DNA of 40,324 nucleotides from an uncultured Eubacteriales bacterium (GTDB lineage Bacteria; Bacillota; Clostridia; Lachnospirales; Bianqueaceae): NCBI GenBank assembly GCA_900315265.1, contig OMYN01000017.1, positions 1 to 40,324 on the forward strand, given 5' to 3'. This document shows, piece by piece, positions 25,671 to 34,387 of this stretch; positions within the stretch are counted from its first letter, which is position 1, and each line of letters begins with the position of its first letter. The notes under the pieces are model-generated. The model was not told where the DNA came from, made no database searches, and saw nothing but the letters and a program-made list of their open reading frames with translations. The position numbers and the translations under genes are program-made.

Positions 25671-26531
25671 ATGATCACATTAGAAAATGAAAAACTGAAA
25701 GTTCAGGCGAACCCGCTGGGAGCCGAATTGAAATCGGTCGTGGATAAAGAACTGGGCCGCGAATGTCTGTGGACCGGGGATCCGGCTTACTGGACGGGAC
25801 ACGCGCCTGTGCTGTTCCCGGTCGTAGGGCTCTGCCATGACGGCAAATACCGTTACAAAGGGGTCGAATATGAACTCAGACAGCATGGATTTGCCAGGAA
25901 CAGTGTCTTTACCGTTTCGGAAGCCGGCAATACCAAGGTCGTTTTCAGCCTGCGTTCGAATGATCAGCTGAAAAAGATCTATCCCTTCGACTTTACCCTG
26001 TATGTGACCTATGAACTGTCCGGAAAGACGATATCCGAGACTTTTGACGTGGTCAATGAGGATAAAAAGGAACCTATGTACTTTTCCATAGGAGGCCATC
26101 CTGGATTTTTATTTGACGGGGACTTACAAGATCAGCAGTTTACCTTCAACAGCCGGGAAGATCTGGACCGTCTGCAGCTTGCCGGCCGTTATTTCAGCCG
26201 TACTTTGGTCAAGAATTATATGAACGCGAAAGATCCGCTGCCGGTGACGGAACACCTTTTTGACAACGACGCGGTCGTTTTCCACGACTTTGCTTTCACT
26301 ACGATCACTTTGGCAAATAAGAAAACCGGTCACGGAGTCACGGTCGACCTGACAGGCTTCCCCTATGTAGGAATGTGGGCAAAACCGGGCGCTCCCTACG
26401 CCTGCATCGAACCATGGTTCGGCCTGGCCGATTATGAAGATTTTAATGGAGAACTGCCCGAAAAAGACGGCATCCAAAAGCTGGATGCGGCCGGAAAATT
26501 CCACAGCGTCTTCACCATGACTTTTCAATAA
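25671..26531 (+). CDS. Aldose 1-epimerase family protein (LacX-like)
   Basis: A 286-residue beta-sandwich sugar mutarotase relative. Conserved parts are NPLGAELKSV near the N-terminus, HGFARN (residues 69-74) with the putative catalytic His, FSIGGHPGF near 140 with the second His, and CIEPWFGLADYEDF near 246 with the general-base Glu. Family members interconvert alpha and beta anomers of aldoses. The LacX branch is common in Firmicutes and its sugar is not defined. The start has GAGG 8 bp upstream. No other sugar gene is adjacent, so its pathway cannot be read from context. Confidence 0.85.
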   Translation: MITLENEKLKVQANPLGAELKSVVDKELGRECLWTGDPAYWTGHAPVLFPVVGLCHDGKYRYKGVEYELRQHGFARNSVFTVSEAGNTKVVFSLRSNDQLKKIYPFDFTLYVTYELSGKTISETFDVVNEDKKEPMYFSIGGHPGFLFDGDLQDQQFTFNSREDLDRLQLAGRYFSRTLVKNYMNAKDPLPVTEHLFDNDAVVFHDFAFTTITLANKKTGHGVTVDLTGFPYVGMWAKPGAPYACIEPWFGLADYEDFNGELPEKDGIQKLDAAGKFHSVFTMTFQ

Positions 26532-26533
26532 GG

Positions 26534-26584
26534 CAGCCGGGTGCCGGCCGGCTTTCAGCGGAAAGCAGCCCGTCCGGTGCCGGC
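26534..26584 (+). other. Imperfect GC-rich hairpin between epimerase and oligopeptidase genes
   Basis: GCTTTC (26551-26556) pairs with GAAAGC (26561-26566), and flanking GCCGG-rich arms extend the stem with mismatches. There is no T run, so it is more likely a processing or stability structure than a terminator. Confidence 0.35.
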
Positions 26585-26617
26585 TTCAATAAAATATCAG
26601 TAAAGGATAAGGATATT

Positions 26618-28357
26618 ATGAGTCAAACCTTCAGCAAAGATATGGATCCCAATTGGAAATTTACGACCCTGAAATATGAGCGGCCGGATTTTGATGCGGT
26701 CGAAAAGGGTCTGAAAGAGCTGACCGAAACGGTTAAAAACGCTTCAAACGGTCAGCAGGTCATCGACGCTATTTATGAGCACGACCGCCGGGAAGCCCAG
26801 GTCTACAGCATTATTACCATCGTCATGGTCCGCCATACCATCGATACCACCGATGAGTTTTACGAGAAAGAAAACCAGTATCTGAACAATGTGCTGCCTA
26901 CCCTGCAGCCCGCGGACATCGCTTTTAATGATGCAGTAGAGGCCAGCCCCTTCCGGGCGGACGTTGAAAAGGCTTTCGGAAAACAGTATTTCGTTCAGTC
27001 GGACCTGTCCAAGAAAGGCTTCTGCGAGAAGAACATCCCTCTGATGCAGAAAGAAGCTCAGCTCTGCGATGAATATCAGAAGATCATGGCTACCTGCCAG
27101 ATCCAGTTCGACGGCAAGACCGTCAACCTGTACGGCATCCAGAAATATTTCGAGGATGCCGACCGCAGTGTCCGCAAGGCAGCCTTTAAAGCCTTCTCGG
27201 ATTTTTACCGCAGCCATGAAGACCGCCTGGAAGAGATCTGGGACGAGCTGATCAGGATCCGCAATGAGATGGGCACCAACCTGGGCTTTGAGAACTTTAT
27301 CCCCCTGGGTTATATCCAGCAGGGCCGCACTGATTACGGAGTCAAAGAAGTCGAAGCCTTCCGCAAACAGGTCCGCGAAGTAGTCGTACCCCTTTGCCGG
27401 AAACTGTATGATGCTCAGGCTAAACGGCTGGGTATCGACAAGGTCATGGCTTACGATGAAAAACGGGTCTTCCCCGACGGCAACGCGATCCCGGCCGGTG
27501 ATGACGACTTCATGATCCGCACGGCTCAGGGCATGTACCATGATATGAGCAAAGAGACCGGCGAGTTCATCGACTTTATGATTGATCATGAACTGCTGGA
27601 TCTGAAAAATAAACCCGGCAAGGCCTCGACCGGCTACATGACGGCCCTGCCTTCTCTGAAGGCTCCCTTCGTCTTCAGCTGCTTCAACAATACCATCTTT
27701 GATATGGAAGTCCTGTCCCATGAGCTGGGCCACGCCTTTGCCGGCTATCAGGCCATGCGCCATCAGCCTATCCTGGCCCTGCAGGGCGAAACCACCGACA
27801 TAGCAGAGATCCATTCCATGTCCATGGAGCAGTTTGCCTACCCCTATGCTGAGCGTTTCTTCGGCAAGGACGCGGACAAATATCGCTTCCAGCATCTGCA
27901 GGAAGCCATCACCTTCGTTCCCTTCGGAACGGCGGTCGATGAATTCCAGCATATCTGCTATCAGCACCCGGAGCTTACCCCCAAAGAGCGCACCTATGAA
28001 TGGCACAAACTGGAAAAGATCTACATGCCCTGGCGCACTTACGAAGACGATGAATTCATGGAGCGGGGCGGCTACTGGTACTACAAGCTGCATATCTTCC
28101 TTTATCCCATGTACTACATCAACTACTGCTTTACCACCATGGGGGCTTTGGAGAACAAGAAAAAGATGGCAGACGACCCTCAGGGCTGCTGGAACGACTA
28201 TCTGGCCCTGTGCAACATCGGAGGAGCCGCCAGCTACCTGGAGACCCTGAAGCTGGCCCATTTGTCCGTGCCCTTTGCCGAGGGGACCGTCAAAAAGGTC
28301 ATGGAGTATCCCGCTAAGATCCTGATGGATCAGATCGGCCGGATGGAAAAAGCATGA
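26618..28357 (+). CDS. M3 family oligoendopeptidase (PepF-like)
   Basis: Cytoplasmic zinc metallopeptidase of 579 residues that cuts short peptides. The HExxH zinc motif is HELGH (H368, E369, H372) in VLSHELGHAFAGYQAM, and the third ligand Glu should lie in TTDIAEIHSMSMEQF about 25 residues on. The N-terminal half is helical, as in thimet-type enzymes. It lacks a signal peptide. The stop overlaps the start of the next gene by ATGA. Likely role: degradation of peptides taken up or produced in the cell. Confidence 0.92.
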   Translation: MSQTFSKDMDPNWKFTTLKYERPDFDAVEKGLKELTETVKNASNGQQVIDAIYEHDRREAQVYSIITIVMVRHTIDTTDEFYEKENQYLNNVLPTLQPADIAFNDAVEASPFRADVEKAFGKQYFVQSDLSKKGFCEKNIPLMQKEAQLCDEYQKIMATCQIQFDGKTVNLYGIQKYFEDADRSVRKAAFKAFSDFYRSHEDRLEEIWDELIRIRNEMGTNLGFENFIPLGYIQQGRTDYGVKEVEAFRKQVREVVVPLCRKLYDAQAKRLGIDKVMAYDEKRVFPDGNAIPAGDDDFMIRTAQGMYHDMSKETGEFIDFMIDHELLDLKNKPGKASTGYMTALPSLKAPFVFSCFNNTIFDMEVLSHELGHAFAGYQAMRHQPILALQGETTDIAEIHSMSMEQFAYPYAERFFGKDADKYRFQHLQEAITFVPFGTAVDEFQHICYQHPELTPKERTYEWHKLEKIYMPWRTYEDDEFMERGGYWYYKLHIFLYPMYYINYCFTTMGALENKKKMADDPQGCWNDYLALCNIGGAASYLETLKLAHLSVPFAEGTVKKVMEYPAKILMDQIGRMEKA

Positions 28358-29181
28358 GGAAAAAAGCAACCCTTGCGATCGGGATCACGGCTCTTGTCCT
28401 GATCTGCGTTCTGGCCTTTTTCATGACATCCATCCTGCGCGGCCGCGCAGCAGGTAACAGCGCAGAAAATTCCCAAAGCAGCCTGATCACGGTCCAGGAA
28501 GGCAGCTCTGACTACAGCCGGCTCGGACCGGAAGAAGGTTCTTCGGAAGCAGCCGGATCGTCCGGGCTTTCGCAAAGTTCCGCCCTGGATGAAAAAGAGT
28601 CGTCCCGGACAGGGACAGAAACCTCTCAAAAGGAGGAGACTTCCTCGGACAGCAGAGGGGAAGCGGAAACTTCCGATGCCCCGGGCCAGGTCGAACTCAG
28701 CATTGCGACCCAGGGACAGTCTTACGATGATATCAATACCAACGTGCTGACCTGCCTTCTGACCAAAGATATGTCCGGTCTTGCGGATTATGTTGCCTCA
28801 GACGGGCTGACTCTTTGCCCGACAGGGGGCAGTTCCCCAAAAGATCTGACCCTTTCCAAAAGCGATGTCGCGGACTTTTTCGACGGAGTCACCCGTACCT
28901 ACGGTACTTATTCGGGCAGCGGCTACGGAATTACCATGACGCCGGACCAATATTACAGTAAATACATGGTTCCGGGCGGCTTTGACTTTTCCGCCAGTGT
29001 GACCGCTTACGACGATCCTTCAGATCTGTCGGCGGCAGGAGGGCTGGGCAGCCATACGATCAGCTATTATTACGCCCCGGATCCGGTCGGCTGGATGAAA
29101 GTCATTCTTGTTTATCAGGCTCAGGAAGGGGCCGGTGACGCTTTACGGGCCGTTATTTATCAGGATACGACCACAAATTGA
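28354..29181 (+). CDS. Membrane-anchored protein of unknown function with Ser/Glu-rich linker
   Basis: I do not recognise the family. The 275-residue product has one N-terminal membrane helix (residues 5-28, ATLAIGITALVLICVLAFFM), no lipobox Cys, a low-complexity Ser/Glu/Gly linker to about residue 115, then a compact globular part of about 160 residues outside the cell with many Tyr, Asp and Ser. Its design resembles the amidase-like protein at 4670: helix, Ser-rich linker, outer domain. It overlaps the oligopeptidase gene by ATGA, so it is probably co-translated with it. Function open. Confidence 0.75.
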   Translation: MRKKATLAIGITALVLICVLAFFMTSILRGRAAGNSAENSQSSLITVQEGSSDYSRLGPEEGSSEAAGSSGLSQSSALDEKESSRTGTETSQKEETSSDSRGEAETSDAPGQVELSIATQGQSYDDINTNVLTCLLTKDMSGLADYVASDGLTLCPTGGSSPKDLTLSKSDVADFFDGVTRTYGTYSGSGYGITMTPDQYYSKYMVPGGFDFSASVTAYDDPSDLSAAGGLGSHTISYYYAPDPVGWMKVILVYQAQEGAGDALRAVIYQDTTTN

Positions 29182-29212
29182 CCCTTTCCCCCCTAATTTC
29201 TGCCAAAACCTG

Positions 29213-29240
29213 TTGACAAAAGAATGTAAAATGGTATAAA
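29213..29240 (+). promoter_or_regulatory. Promoter of the HU gene
   Basis: TTGACA (29213-29218) and TATAAA (29235-29240) with a 16-bp spacer. The leader is about 130 nt long and ends in a hairpin TATCC/GGATA (29345-29358) only 5 nt before the AAGGAGG site, which could limit translation. Confidence 0.75.
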
Positions 29241-29377
29241 TAAATAGTAATGTTTGCCCAAACGCTGTTTTCCGGGTGACTGCCGGATCGAGCTTTTTAT
29301 GTGTTTCTTTGTGAGCGCGGGCGGGCATCCAAACTTTATAAGACTATCCGTATGGATAATTTCAAGGAGGAACCAAT

Positions 29378-29653
29378 ATGAACAAGGCTCAGTTAGTAGC
29401 AGCCATCTCAGACAATACTGGTCTGACCAAAAAGGACACGGAAAAAGCTCTGGCAGCATTTGAGACCATTGTTACCGACGCTCTGAAAAAGGGTGAGAAG
29501 GTGCAGCTGGTCGGCTTTGGAACTTTTGAGACTTCTGTAAGACCCGAGCGCAGCGGGATCAATCCTCAGACCAAAGAGAAGATCACCATCGCCGCTTCCA
29601 AAGCTCCCAAGTTCAAACCGGGACGCAGTCTTAAGGAAGCTGTCAACGCTTAA
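29378..29653 (+). CDS. DNA-binding protein HU
   Basis: Histone-like nucleoid protein, 91 residues, the usual length. The N-terminal helices MNKAQLVAAISDNTGLTKKDTEKAL and the VQLVGFGTFET core are typical; the arm that wraps into the DNA minor groove carries RPERSGINPQTKE, with the conserved Pro between Asn and Gln. It forms dimers that bend DNA. A strong AAGGAGG site precedes it, and the gene stands alone between a promoter and a terminator, suggesting high expression. HU before rqcP is the normal clostridial order. Confidence 0.96.
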   Translation: MNKAQLVAAISDNTGLTKKDTEKALAAFETIVTDALKKGEKVQLVGFGTFETSVRPERSGINPQTKEKITIAASKAPKFKPGRSLKEAVNA

Positions 29654-29673
29654 GTTTTTAACGGCATCACACC

Positions 29674-29697
29674 GACCCCCGATTTTCGGGGGTCTTT
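29674..29697 (+). terminator. Terminator after the HU gene
   Basis: GACCCCCGA (29674-29682) pairs with TCGGGGGTC (29686-29694); the T run after it is short (TTT), so some read-through into rqcP is likely. Confidence 0.75.
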
Positions 29698-29711
29698 CAT
29701 TAGAGGAAGAT

Positions 29712-29951
29712 ATGAGACTGGATAAATATCTGAAAGTATCAAGACTGATCAAACGCAGAACGGTGGCCAACGAGGCCTGCAATCAGGGCAGGGTCATGGT
29801 CAATGACAGGCCTGCCAAGGCCGGGACTGACATCAAGCTGGGCGACGTCATTACCATCAAATTCGGCAGTTCCGACGTTTCGGTCAGAGTGACCAGCCTG
29901 GACGAACATCCTAAAAAAGAAGAAGCCGCTTCCATGTACGAAACCGTCTGA
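29712..29951 (+). CDS. rqcP: S4-domain RNA-binding protein RqcP
   Basis: A 79-residue protein made almost only of one S4 RNA-binding domain (MRLDKYLKVSRLIKRRTVANEACNQGRV, then GDVITIKFG). It is the orthologue by position and sequence of Bacillus YabO/RqcP, which works with RqcH on stalled 50S subunits to add C-terminal alanine tails during ribosome quality control. AGAGGAAG precedes the ATG. In spore formers yabP and yabQ usually come next; here the next gene is divIC. Confidence 0.88.
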   Translation: MRLDKYLKVSRLIKRRTVANEACNQGRVMVNDRPAKAGTDIKLGDVITIKFGSSDVSVRVTSLDEHPKKEEAASMYETV

Positions 29952-29953
29952 CC

Positions 29954-29983
29954 TTGACGAAGGCCGGCAGGGTAGAGTACAAT
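29954..29983 (+). promoter_or_regulatory. Promoter for divIC
   Basis: TTGACG (29954-29959) and TACAAT (29978-29983) with an 18-bp spacer, ahead of the ATG at 30026. The -35 box coincides with a TTG that would otherwise extend the divIC frame by 24 codons. Confidence 0.55.
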
Positions 29984-30025
29984 ATAAAAAATAGTTGTGA
30001 GCATAATAACGGGAAGCTGTCTAAG

Positions 30026-30358
30026 ATGAAAAGAAGAAAAGTAACCTATCAGACCATCGAGCCGGACAAAAGGTCCGGCTGGCTGCGGGGGCATTTGAAC
30101 GGGATCGCTTTGTTTGTCTTCAGTATGATTTTTTTCGCGGTGATCGCCTTCAATGCACAGTCGCTGAAAACGACCATTCACGGGCTCGAGAGCCAGCAGC
30201 AGGATCTTGAAGAACAGATCCAGGAAGAAAAGGCCAAATCGCTGCAGAATAAGGTAGATCAGTCCTATTACCAGTCGGACAAGTATAAAGAAGAAATGGC
30301 CCGCAACCGGTTCCGTCTGATTTACCCCGGCGACATACTGGTACAGATCAATAAATAA
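30026..30358 (+). CDS. divIC: Septum formation initiator DivIC/FtsL-like
   Basis: Cell-division protein, 110 residues: a basic cytoplasmic N-terminus, one membrane helix (residues 28-47, IALFVFSMIFFAVIAFNAQ), a coiled coil (about 50-80, LESQQQDLEEQIQEEKAK) and the hallmark end ARNRFRLIYPGDILVQINK. It joins FtsL and DivIB in the divisome. ATG 30026 is chosen; the longer TTG frame starts inside a promoter and adds unconserved residues. The ribosome binding site (GGGAAG) is weak. Gene order with tilS downstream matches Bacillus, without spoIIE between. Confidence 0.88.
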   Translation: MKRRKVTYQTIEPDKRSGWLRGHLNGIALFVFSMIFFAVIAFNAQSLKTTIHGLESQQQDLEEQIQEEKAKSLQNKVDQSYYQSDKYKEEMARNRFRLIYPGDILVQINK

Positions 30359-30366
30359 ACCAACCA

Positions 30367-30397
30367 AGCGGGATGCTGATAAGCGTTCCGCTGTTTT
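30367..30397 (+). terminator. Probable terminator after divIC
   Basis: AGCGGGATGCT (30367-30377) pairs with AGCGTTCCGCT (30382-30392) with two G-T pairs, followed by GTTTTC. Moderate strength. Confidence 0.6.
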
Positions 30398-30433
30398 CGT
30401 AATGGCGTTTTAGTCAAAGAAAGGAGGCCGGCC

Positions 30434-31843
30434 GTGCAAAAGCTGATAAGTGTCGTCAGCCAGGCTTTGTCCCATGTGCCGGATCTAAAAGGCAGCCTGC
30501 TTTTGGCGGCGCTGTCGGGCGGTCGTGACTCCGTCTGTCTTCTGGTGGCGCTCAAAGACCTGTCCGGCCCCATGGGCTTTGGCCTGGAAGCTGTCCACGT
30601 CAATCACCAGCTTCGTCAAACAGCGGACAGGGATCAGGCTTTCTGCGAGGACCTTTGCCGAAAGTGGCAGATCCCGCTGTGGGCCTGCAGGGTCGATGTG
30701 GCAGGGCTTGTCCGAAAAGAAGGGCTTTCGGTCGAAGAAGCCGCCCGCAGCCTGCGCTATCAGGCCATTAACAAGGTGCAAAGCGACCGCCTTGCCGAAG
30801 ACCCGGACCGGCCGGTCTATATCGCCCTGGGCCATCATCAGAAGGACCAGGCGGAGACTGTCTTACTGCATTTATTAAGGGGCAGCGGCCTGACCGGCCT
30901 TACCGGCATGAAAGAGGTCTCTGATATTTACCTTAGACCCATGCTCAAAGCGCCTTCTGAGGAATTGGATGCTTTTGCTGCGGAAAAGGGCCTTACCTAC
31001 GTTACCGATGAGACCAACTTTGATACGGCTATGACCCGCAACCGGGTCCGCCTGGACCTGATCCCCTATCTGGAGAAGGAATTCAATCCCTCCATCGTGC
31101 AGACCCTGTCGGACACGGCATTCAGGCTGAAGGAAGATGAAGAAGCTCTGGATAAGATGACGGAGGAAGCCTATCAGGTCTGCAAGGCCGGAGACGGTCT
31201 GAGAGTTTCCCGGCTCAACGAACAGCCGGAGGCCATTCGGCGCCGGGTGGTCCGCCTGTGGCTGTCCCGGGCGGGATACCTGAAAGATCTAACGTCTGCG
31301 CATGTAAAGATGGTGCTTGACCTGTGTGAGTCCCAAAGTGGCCGTAAGGTCTGTCTGAAAGGATTCTTGACGGTCGAAAGGGCCTATGATATACTTTCTT
31401 TTACATTTGATAATGGATCAAAATGCTCCGAAACAAAGGGGCCTGTCCCTTATCAGATCGAAGAAATCGACATGAATGCGTTCAGACGTCAGAACATCGA
31501 CCCTGCCTCGGTCCCGGCTTTTTCTTCGGAACAGTGGATGGACGCCGGCAAGATCAAAGATCCTCTTTTCAGGCACCGCCGGCCTTCGGATTATATGGTG
31601 GTGGCGCTGGGGAAAGATCCTTCGGGAAAGGCCTTGTACGGCCGTAAAAAGCTGAAAGAGATCCTGATCGAGAAAAAGATCCCGCAAAGTCAGCGGGACC
31701 GCCTGTGGGTGCTTGCCGGCGGCAGCTATATTGCCTGGGTCGAGAAAGTGCGTATGAGCGATGACGCCAAGATAGGGCCGCACACGGAGCGGGTGCTTCA
31801 TGTGAAAGGTCCGGCCGCGAAGGGAGAAAACGAAAATGCTTAG
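30434..31843 (+). CDS. tilS: tRNA(Ile)-lysidine synthetase TilS
   Basis: Modifies the wobble C of tRNA-Ile(CAU) to lysidine so that it reads AUA. The 469-residue protein has the PP-loop ATP motif SGGRDS (residues 29-34), HHQKDQAETVLLHLLRGSGLTGLTGM near 136, and RNRVRLDLIPYLE near 198, followed by the C-terminal domains of the long form. It begins with GTG, supported by AAAGGAGG about 7 bp upstream. It overlaps hpt by 8 bp, the same pair as in Bacillus. Confidence 0.95.
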   Translation: MQKLISVVSQALSHVPDLKGSLLLAALSGGRDSVCLLVALKDLSGPMGFGLEAVHVNHQLRQTADRDQAFCEDLCRKWQIPLWACRVDVAGLVRKEGLSVEEAARSLRYQAINKVQSDRLAEDPDRPVYIALGHHQKDQAETVLLHLLRGSGLTGLTGMKEVSDIYLRPMLKAPSEELDAFAAEKGLTYVTDETNFDTAMTRNRVRLDLIPYLEKEFNPSIVQTLSDTAFRLKEDEEALDKMTEEAYQVCKAGDGLRVSRLNEQPEAIRRRVVRLWLSRAGYLKDLTSAHVKMVLDLCESQSGRKVCLKGFLTVERAYDILSFTFDNGSKCSETKGPVPYQIEEIDMNAFRRQNIDPASVPAFSSEQWMDAGKIKDPLFRHRRPSDYMVVALGKDPSGKALYGRKKLKEILIEKKIPQSQRDRLWVLAGGSYIAWVEKVRMSDDAKIGPHTERVLHVKGPAAKGENENA

Positions 31844-32360
31844 CAATGATCAGATCCATGTCATGATCGATCAGAAGACACTGGAAGACAAGATCGCCGA
31901 AATGGGCGCTAAGATCACCGAGGACTATGCAGGAAAAGATCTTGTCATGCTCTGTGTGTTAAAGGGCGGCGTTATGTTTATGACCCAGCTGGCCAAAAGC
32001 GTAAAACTGCCGGTCGAAATGGAGTTTATGGTGCTTTCCAGCTACGGAAATAAGCTGATCAGCAGCGGCACCGTCAGCATCAAAAAAGACCTGGACAATG
32101 ATATCACAGGCAAAGACGTGCTGATCGTCGAAGATATCATCGACACCGGCCGCACCCTGTCTTTCCTGAGCAGTTACCTGATCAACAAAGGGGCGTCGTC
32201 GGTTGCCATTGCTACCATGCTGGACAAACCGTCCCGCCGTGTCGTTCCGGTACAGCCTACCTACACCGGCTTTACCATCGAGGATGAATTTGTCGTAGGT
32301 TACGGCCTTGATTACGCGCAGAAGTACCGCAACCTGCCTTATATCGCCTATATCAAATAA
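31836..32360 (+). CDS. hpt: Hypoxanthine phosphoribosyltransferase
   Basis: Purine salvage enzyme making IMP or GMP from hypoxanthine or guanine and PRPP; 174 residues. The PRPP-binding loop is VLIVEDIIDTGRTL (about 91-104), and VLKGGVMFM near 44 is the conserved substrate-side loop. It starts inside the end of tilS (8-bp overlap, GGGAG upstream). Order tilS-hpt-ftsH is conserved in Firmicutes. Confidence 0.96.
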   Translation: MLSNDQIHVMIDQKTLEDKIAEMGAKITEDYAGKDLVMLCVLKGGVMFMTQLAKSVKLPVEMEFMVLSSYGNKLISSGTVSIKKDLDNDITGKDVLIVEDIIDTGRTLSFLSSYLINKGASSVAIATMLDKPSRRVVPVQPTYTGFTIEDEFVVGYGLDYAQKYRNLPYIAYIK

Positions 32361-32376
32361 ATGTCGGCGGTAAATG

Positions 32377-32412
32377 CCGTATGGCTGATGGCGCTCGTTC
32401 ATCGCCGTACGG
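32377..32412 (+). other. Strong hairpin between hpt and ftsH
   Basis: CCGTATGGCTGATG (32377-32390) pairs with CATCGCCGTACGG (32400-32412), 13 pairs with one bulge and a 9-nt loop. No T run follows, so it is not an ordinary terminator. It may protect or process the mRNA. Confidence 0.5.
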
Positions 32413-32442
32413 ACCGGCCGTTTGGCATTCAAAGGAGTAAAC

Positions 32443-34323
32443 TTGAAAGAGAGCATGCGCGGGGTTGTCATCTACCTGGTCATCATGGCGGTCATTTTGG
32501 GAGTACTGATCTTCGGCGGCCTCAGAATGTCCGGCAATGTCACCAGACTGACCGACAACACCTTCAACGAAGAGTTGGAAGAAGGAAACATCAAGTCCAT
32601 CGAGATCGAACCTATCAAAGTCGGGGCCGCTCAGATGGGCAACGCCACGGTGGTCTATAAAGACACAGGCGACAGCTACACCTATTATGTTTCCGATATC
32701 GAAAATTTCCGCCAGAAGATGGCGGATCAGTACCCGGACGTTAAAGTAACGGTTTCCAACGTAAAGGCGGACAGCGCCTGGAGTGAGATCGTACCCCTGT
32801 TTCTGATGATGCTGGCGACCGCTCTGATCCTTTTCTTTTTTTGGGGACGGGTGCAGGGCGGAGGCTCGGCCAATGCCAAGATGATGAATTTCGGCAAGAG
32901 CCATGCCCAGATGATCACCAAAGAAAACAATCCTATCCGCTTTAAAGATGTGGCGGGACTGGATGAAGAAAAAGAGGAACTGCAGGAGGTCGTGGACTTT
33001 CTGAAGAATCCCAAGAAATATCTGGACCTGGGTGCCCGTATCCCCAAGGGAGTGATCCTGGAAGGGCCTCCGGGAACCGGTAAAACATATCTGGCCAAGG
33101 CGGTAGCCGGTGAGGCGGGAGTTCCTTTCTTCAGCATTTCCGGTTCGGATTTTGTGGAAATGTTCGTCGGCGTCGGCGCTTCCCGTGTCCGGGACCTGTT
33201 CGAACAGGCCAAGAAAAACGCTCCCAGCATCGTCTTTATCGATGAAATCGACGCGGTAGGCCGTCAGAGAGGTGCAGGCCTGGGCGGCGGACACGATGAA
33301 AGAGAACAGACTTTGAACCAGCTTCTGGTCGAGATGGACGGCTTCGGCATCAACCGGGGCGTGATCGTCCTGGCAGCCACCAACCGGGTGGATATTCTGG
33401 ACCCGGCCCTGCTGCGTCCCGGCCGTTTTGACCGCCAGATCGTGGTAAGCCGTCCGGACGTTAAAGGACGCGAGGCCGTCCTCAAAGTCCATTCGGCTAA
33501 AAAGCCCCTGGGCGACGATGTCAATCTGAATACCATAGCCAGAGCAACGGCAGGCTTTACCCCGGCCGACCTGGAGAACCTTTTGAATGAGGGAGCCATC
33601 CTGGCTGCCCGCGCCAACCGCAAGTTTATTACTATGGCGGATCTGCAGCAGGCCTTTATCAAGATCGGAGTGGGCACCGAGAAAAAGACCCGGGTCATCT
33701 CGCAGGAAGAAAAGACGATCACCGCTGTGCATGAGGCCGGCCACGCCATCCTGCAGCATGTGCTCAAGGGTCTCGATCCGGTACACAGCATCTCCATCAT
33801 TCCTACCGGTATGGCAGGCGGCTATACCATGCCCCTTCCGGAGGAAGACAGGCTGTATATGACAAAAGGCCGCATGGAAAACGAGATCTGCGCCCTTTTG
33901 GGCGGCCGTGTGGCAGAGGAGCTTGAGTTTGACGATGTGACCACCGGAGCTTCCAACGACATCGAGAGGGCTACCAAGCTGGCAAGAGATATGGTCACCC
34001 GTTACGGCATGAGCCAGCGGGTCGGTCTGGTCCAGCTGGGCGAGCGCAACGAAGAGGTCTTTTTAGGCCGCGACATCGGACACAGCCGCAATTACGGCGA
34101 GGATGTAGCGACGGCAGTGGATGAGGAAGTTCACCGCATCATCGAGGACGCTCATAAAAAGGCGGCCGAGATCCTGACCGAGAATAAAGGAGTCCTTTTG
34201 AAGACCAGGGATCTGCTGCTGGAAAAAGAGAAGATCACCGGAGACGAGTTCAACGCCCTTTTTGACGACGGAAGCGCCGGCAAGGACGATCTGATCGGCG
34301 CTATGAATCCGGCAACGAATTAA
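32443..34323 (+). CDS. ftsH: ATP-dependent zinc metalloprotease FtsH
   Basis: Membrane AAA+ protease, 626 residues. Two membrane helices (about 7-26 and 119-138) flank an outer domain. The AAA module has Walker A GPPGTGKT (from 208), Walker B FIDEID, the arginine-finger region RPGRFDRQ and the pore motif FVGVGAS. The protease has HEAGH (H430, E431, H434). It degrades damaged or surplus membrane and regulatory proteins. I choose TTG 32443 because AAAGGAG lies 5 bp before it; an upstream TTG (32422) would contain that site inside the gene. An ATG at 32455 is a less likely alternative. Confidence 0.95.
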   Translation: MKESMRGVVIYLVIMAVILGVLIFGGLRMSGNVTRLTDNTFNEELEEGNIKSIEIEPIKVGAAQMGNATVVYKDTGDSYTYYVSDIENFRQKMADQYPDVKVTVSNVKADSAWSEIVPLFLMMLATALILFFFWGRVQGGGSANAKMMNFGKSHAQMITKENNPIRFKDVAGLDEEKEELQEVVDFLKNPKKYLDLGARIPKGVILEGPPGTGKTYLAKAVAGEAGVPFFSISGSDFVEMFVGVGASRVRDLFEQAKKNAPSIVFIDEIDAVGRQRGAGLGGGHDEREQTLNQLLVEMDGFGINRGVIVLAATNRVDILDPALLRPGRFDRQIVVSRPDVKGREAVLKVHSAKKPLGDDVNLNTIARATAGFTPADLENLLNEGAILAARANRKFITMADLQQAFIKIGVGTEKKTRVISQEEKTITAVHEAGHAILQHVLKGLDPVHSISIIPTGMAGGYTMPLPEEDRLYMTKGRMENEICALLGGRVAEELEFDDVTTGASNDIERATKLARDMVTRYGMSQRVGLVQLGERNEEVFLGRDIGHSRNYGEDVATAVDEEVHRIIEDAHKKAAEILTENKGVLLKTRDLLLEKEKITGDEFNALFDDGSAGKDDLIGAMNPATN

Positions 34324-34332
34324 ACAATAAAT

Positions 34333-34367
34333 AACGGGATGCTGACCAAAAGGCATCCCGTTCGTTT
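34333..34367 (+). terminator. Terminator after ftsH
   Basis: AACGGGATGC (34333-34342) pairs with GCATCCCGTT (34353-34362), then CGTTTC. The T tract is poor, so downstream genes may be partly read through. Confidence 0.65.
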
Positions 34368-34387
34368 CATAAGGAGTAAACAGGGAC

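Noticed and set aside
26744-28369. 541-codon open frame on the minus strand
   Set aside because: It lies wholly antisense to the M3 oligopeptidase gene, whose HELGH motif and family match are clear. The minus frame has no recognisable domain.
32353-33786. 477-codon minus-strand frame
   Set aside because: It is antisense to ftsH and crosses a strong intergenic hairpin.
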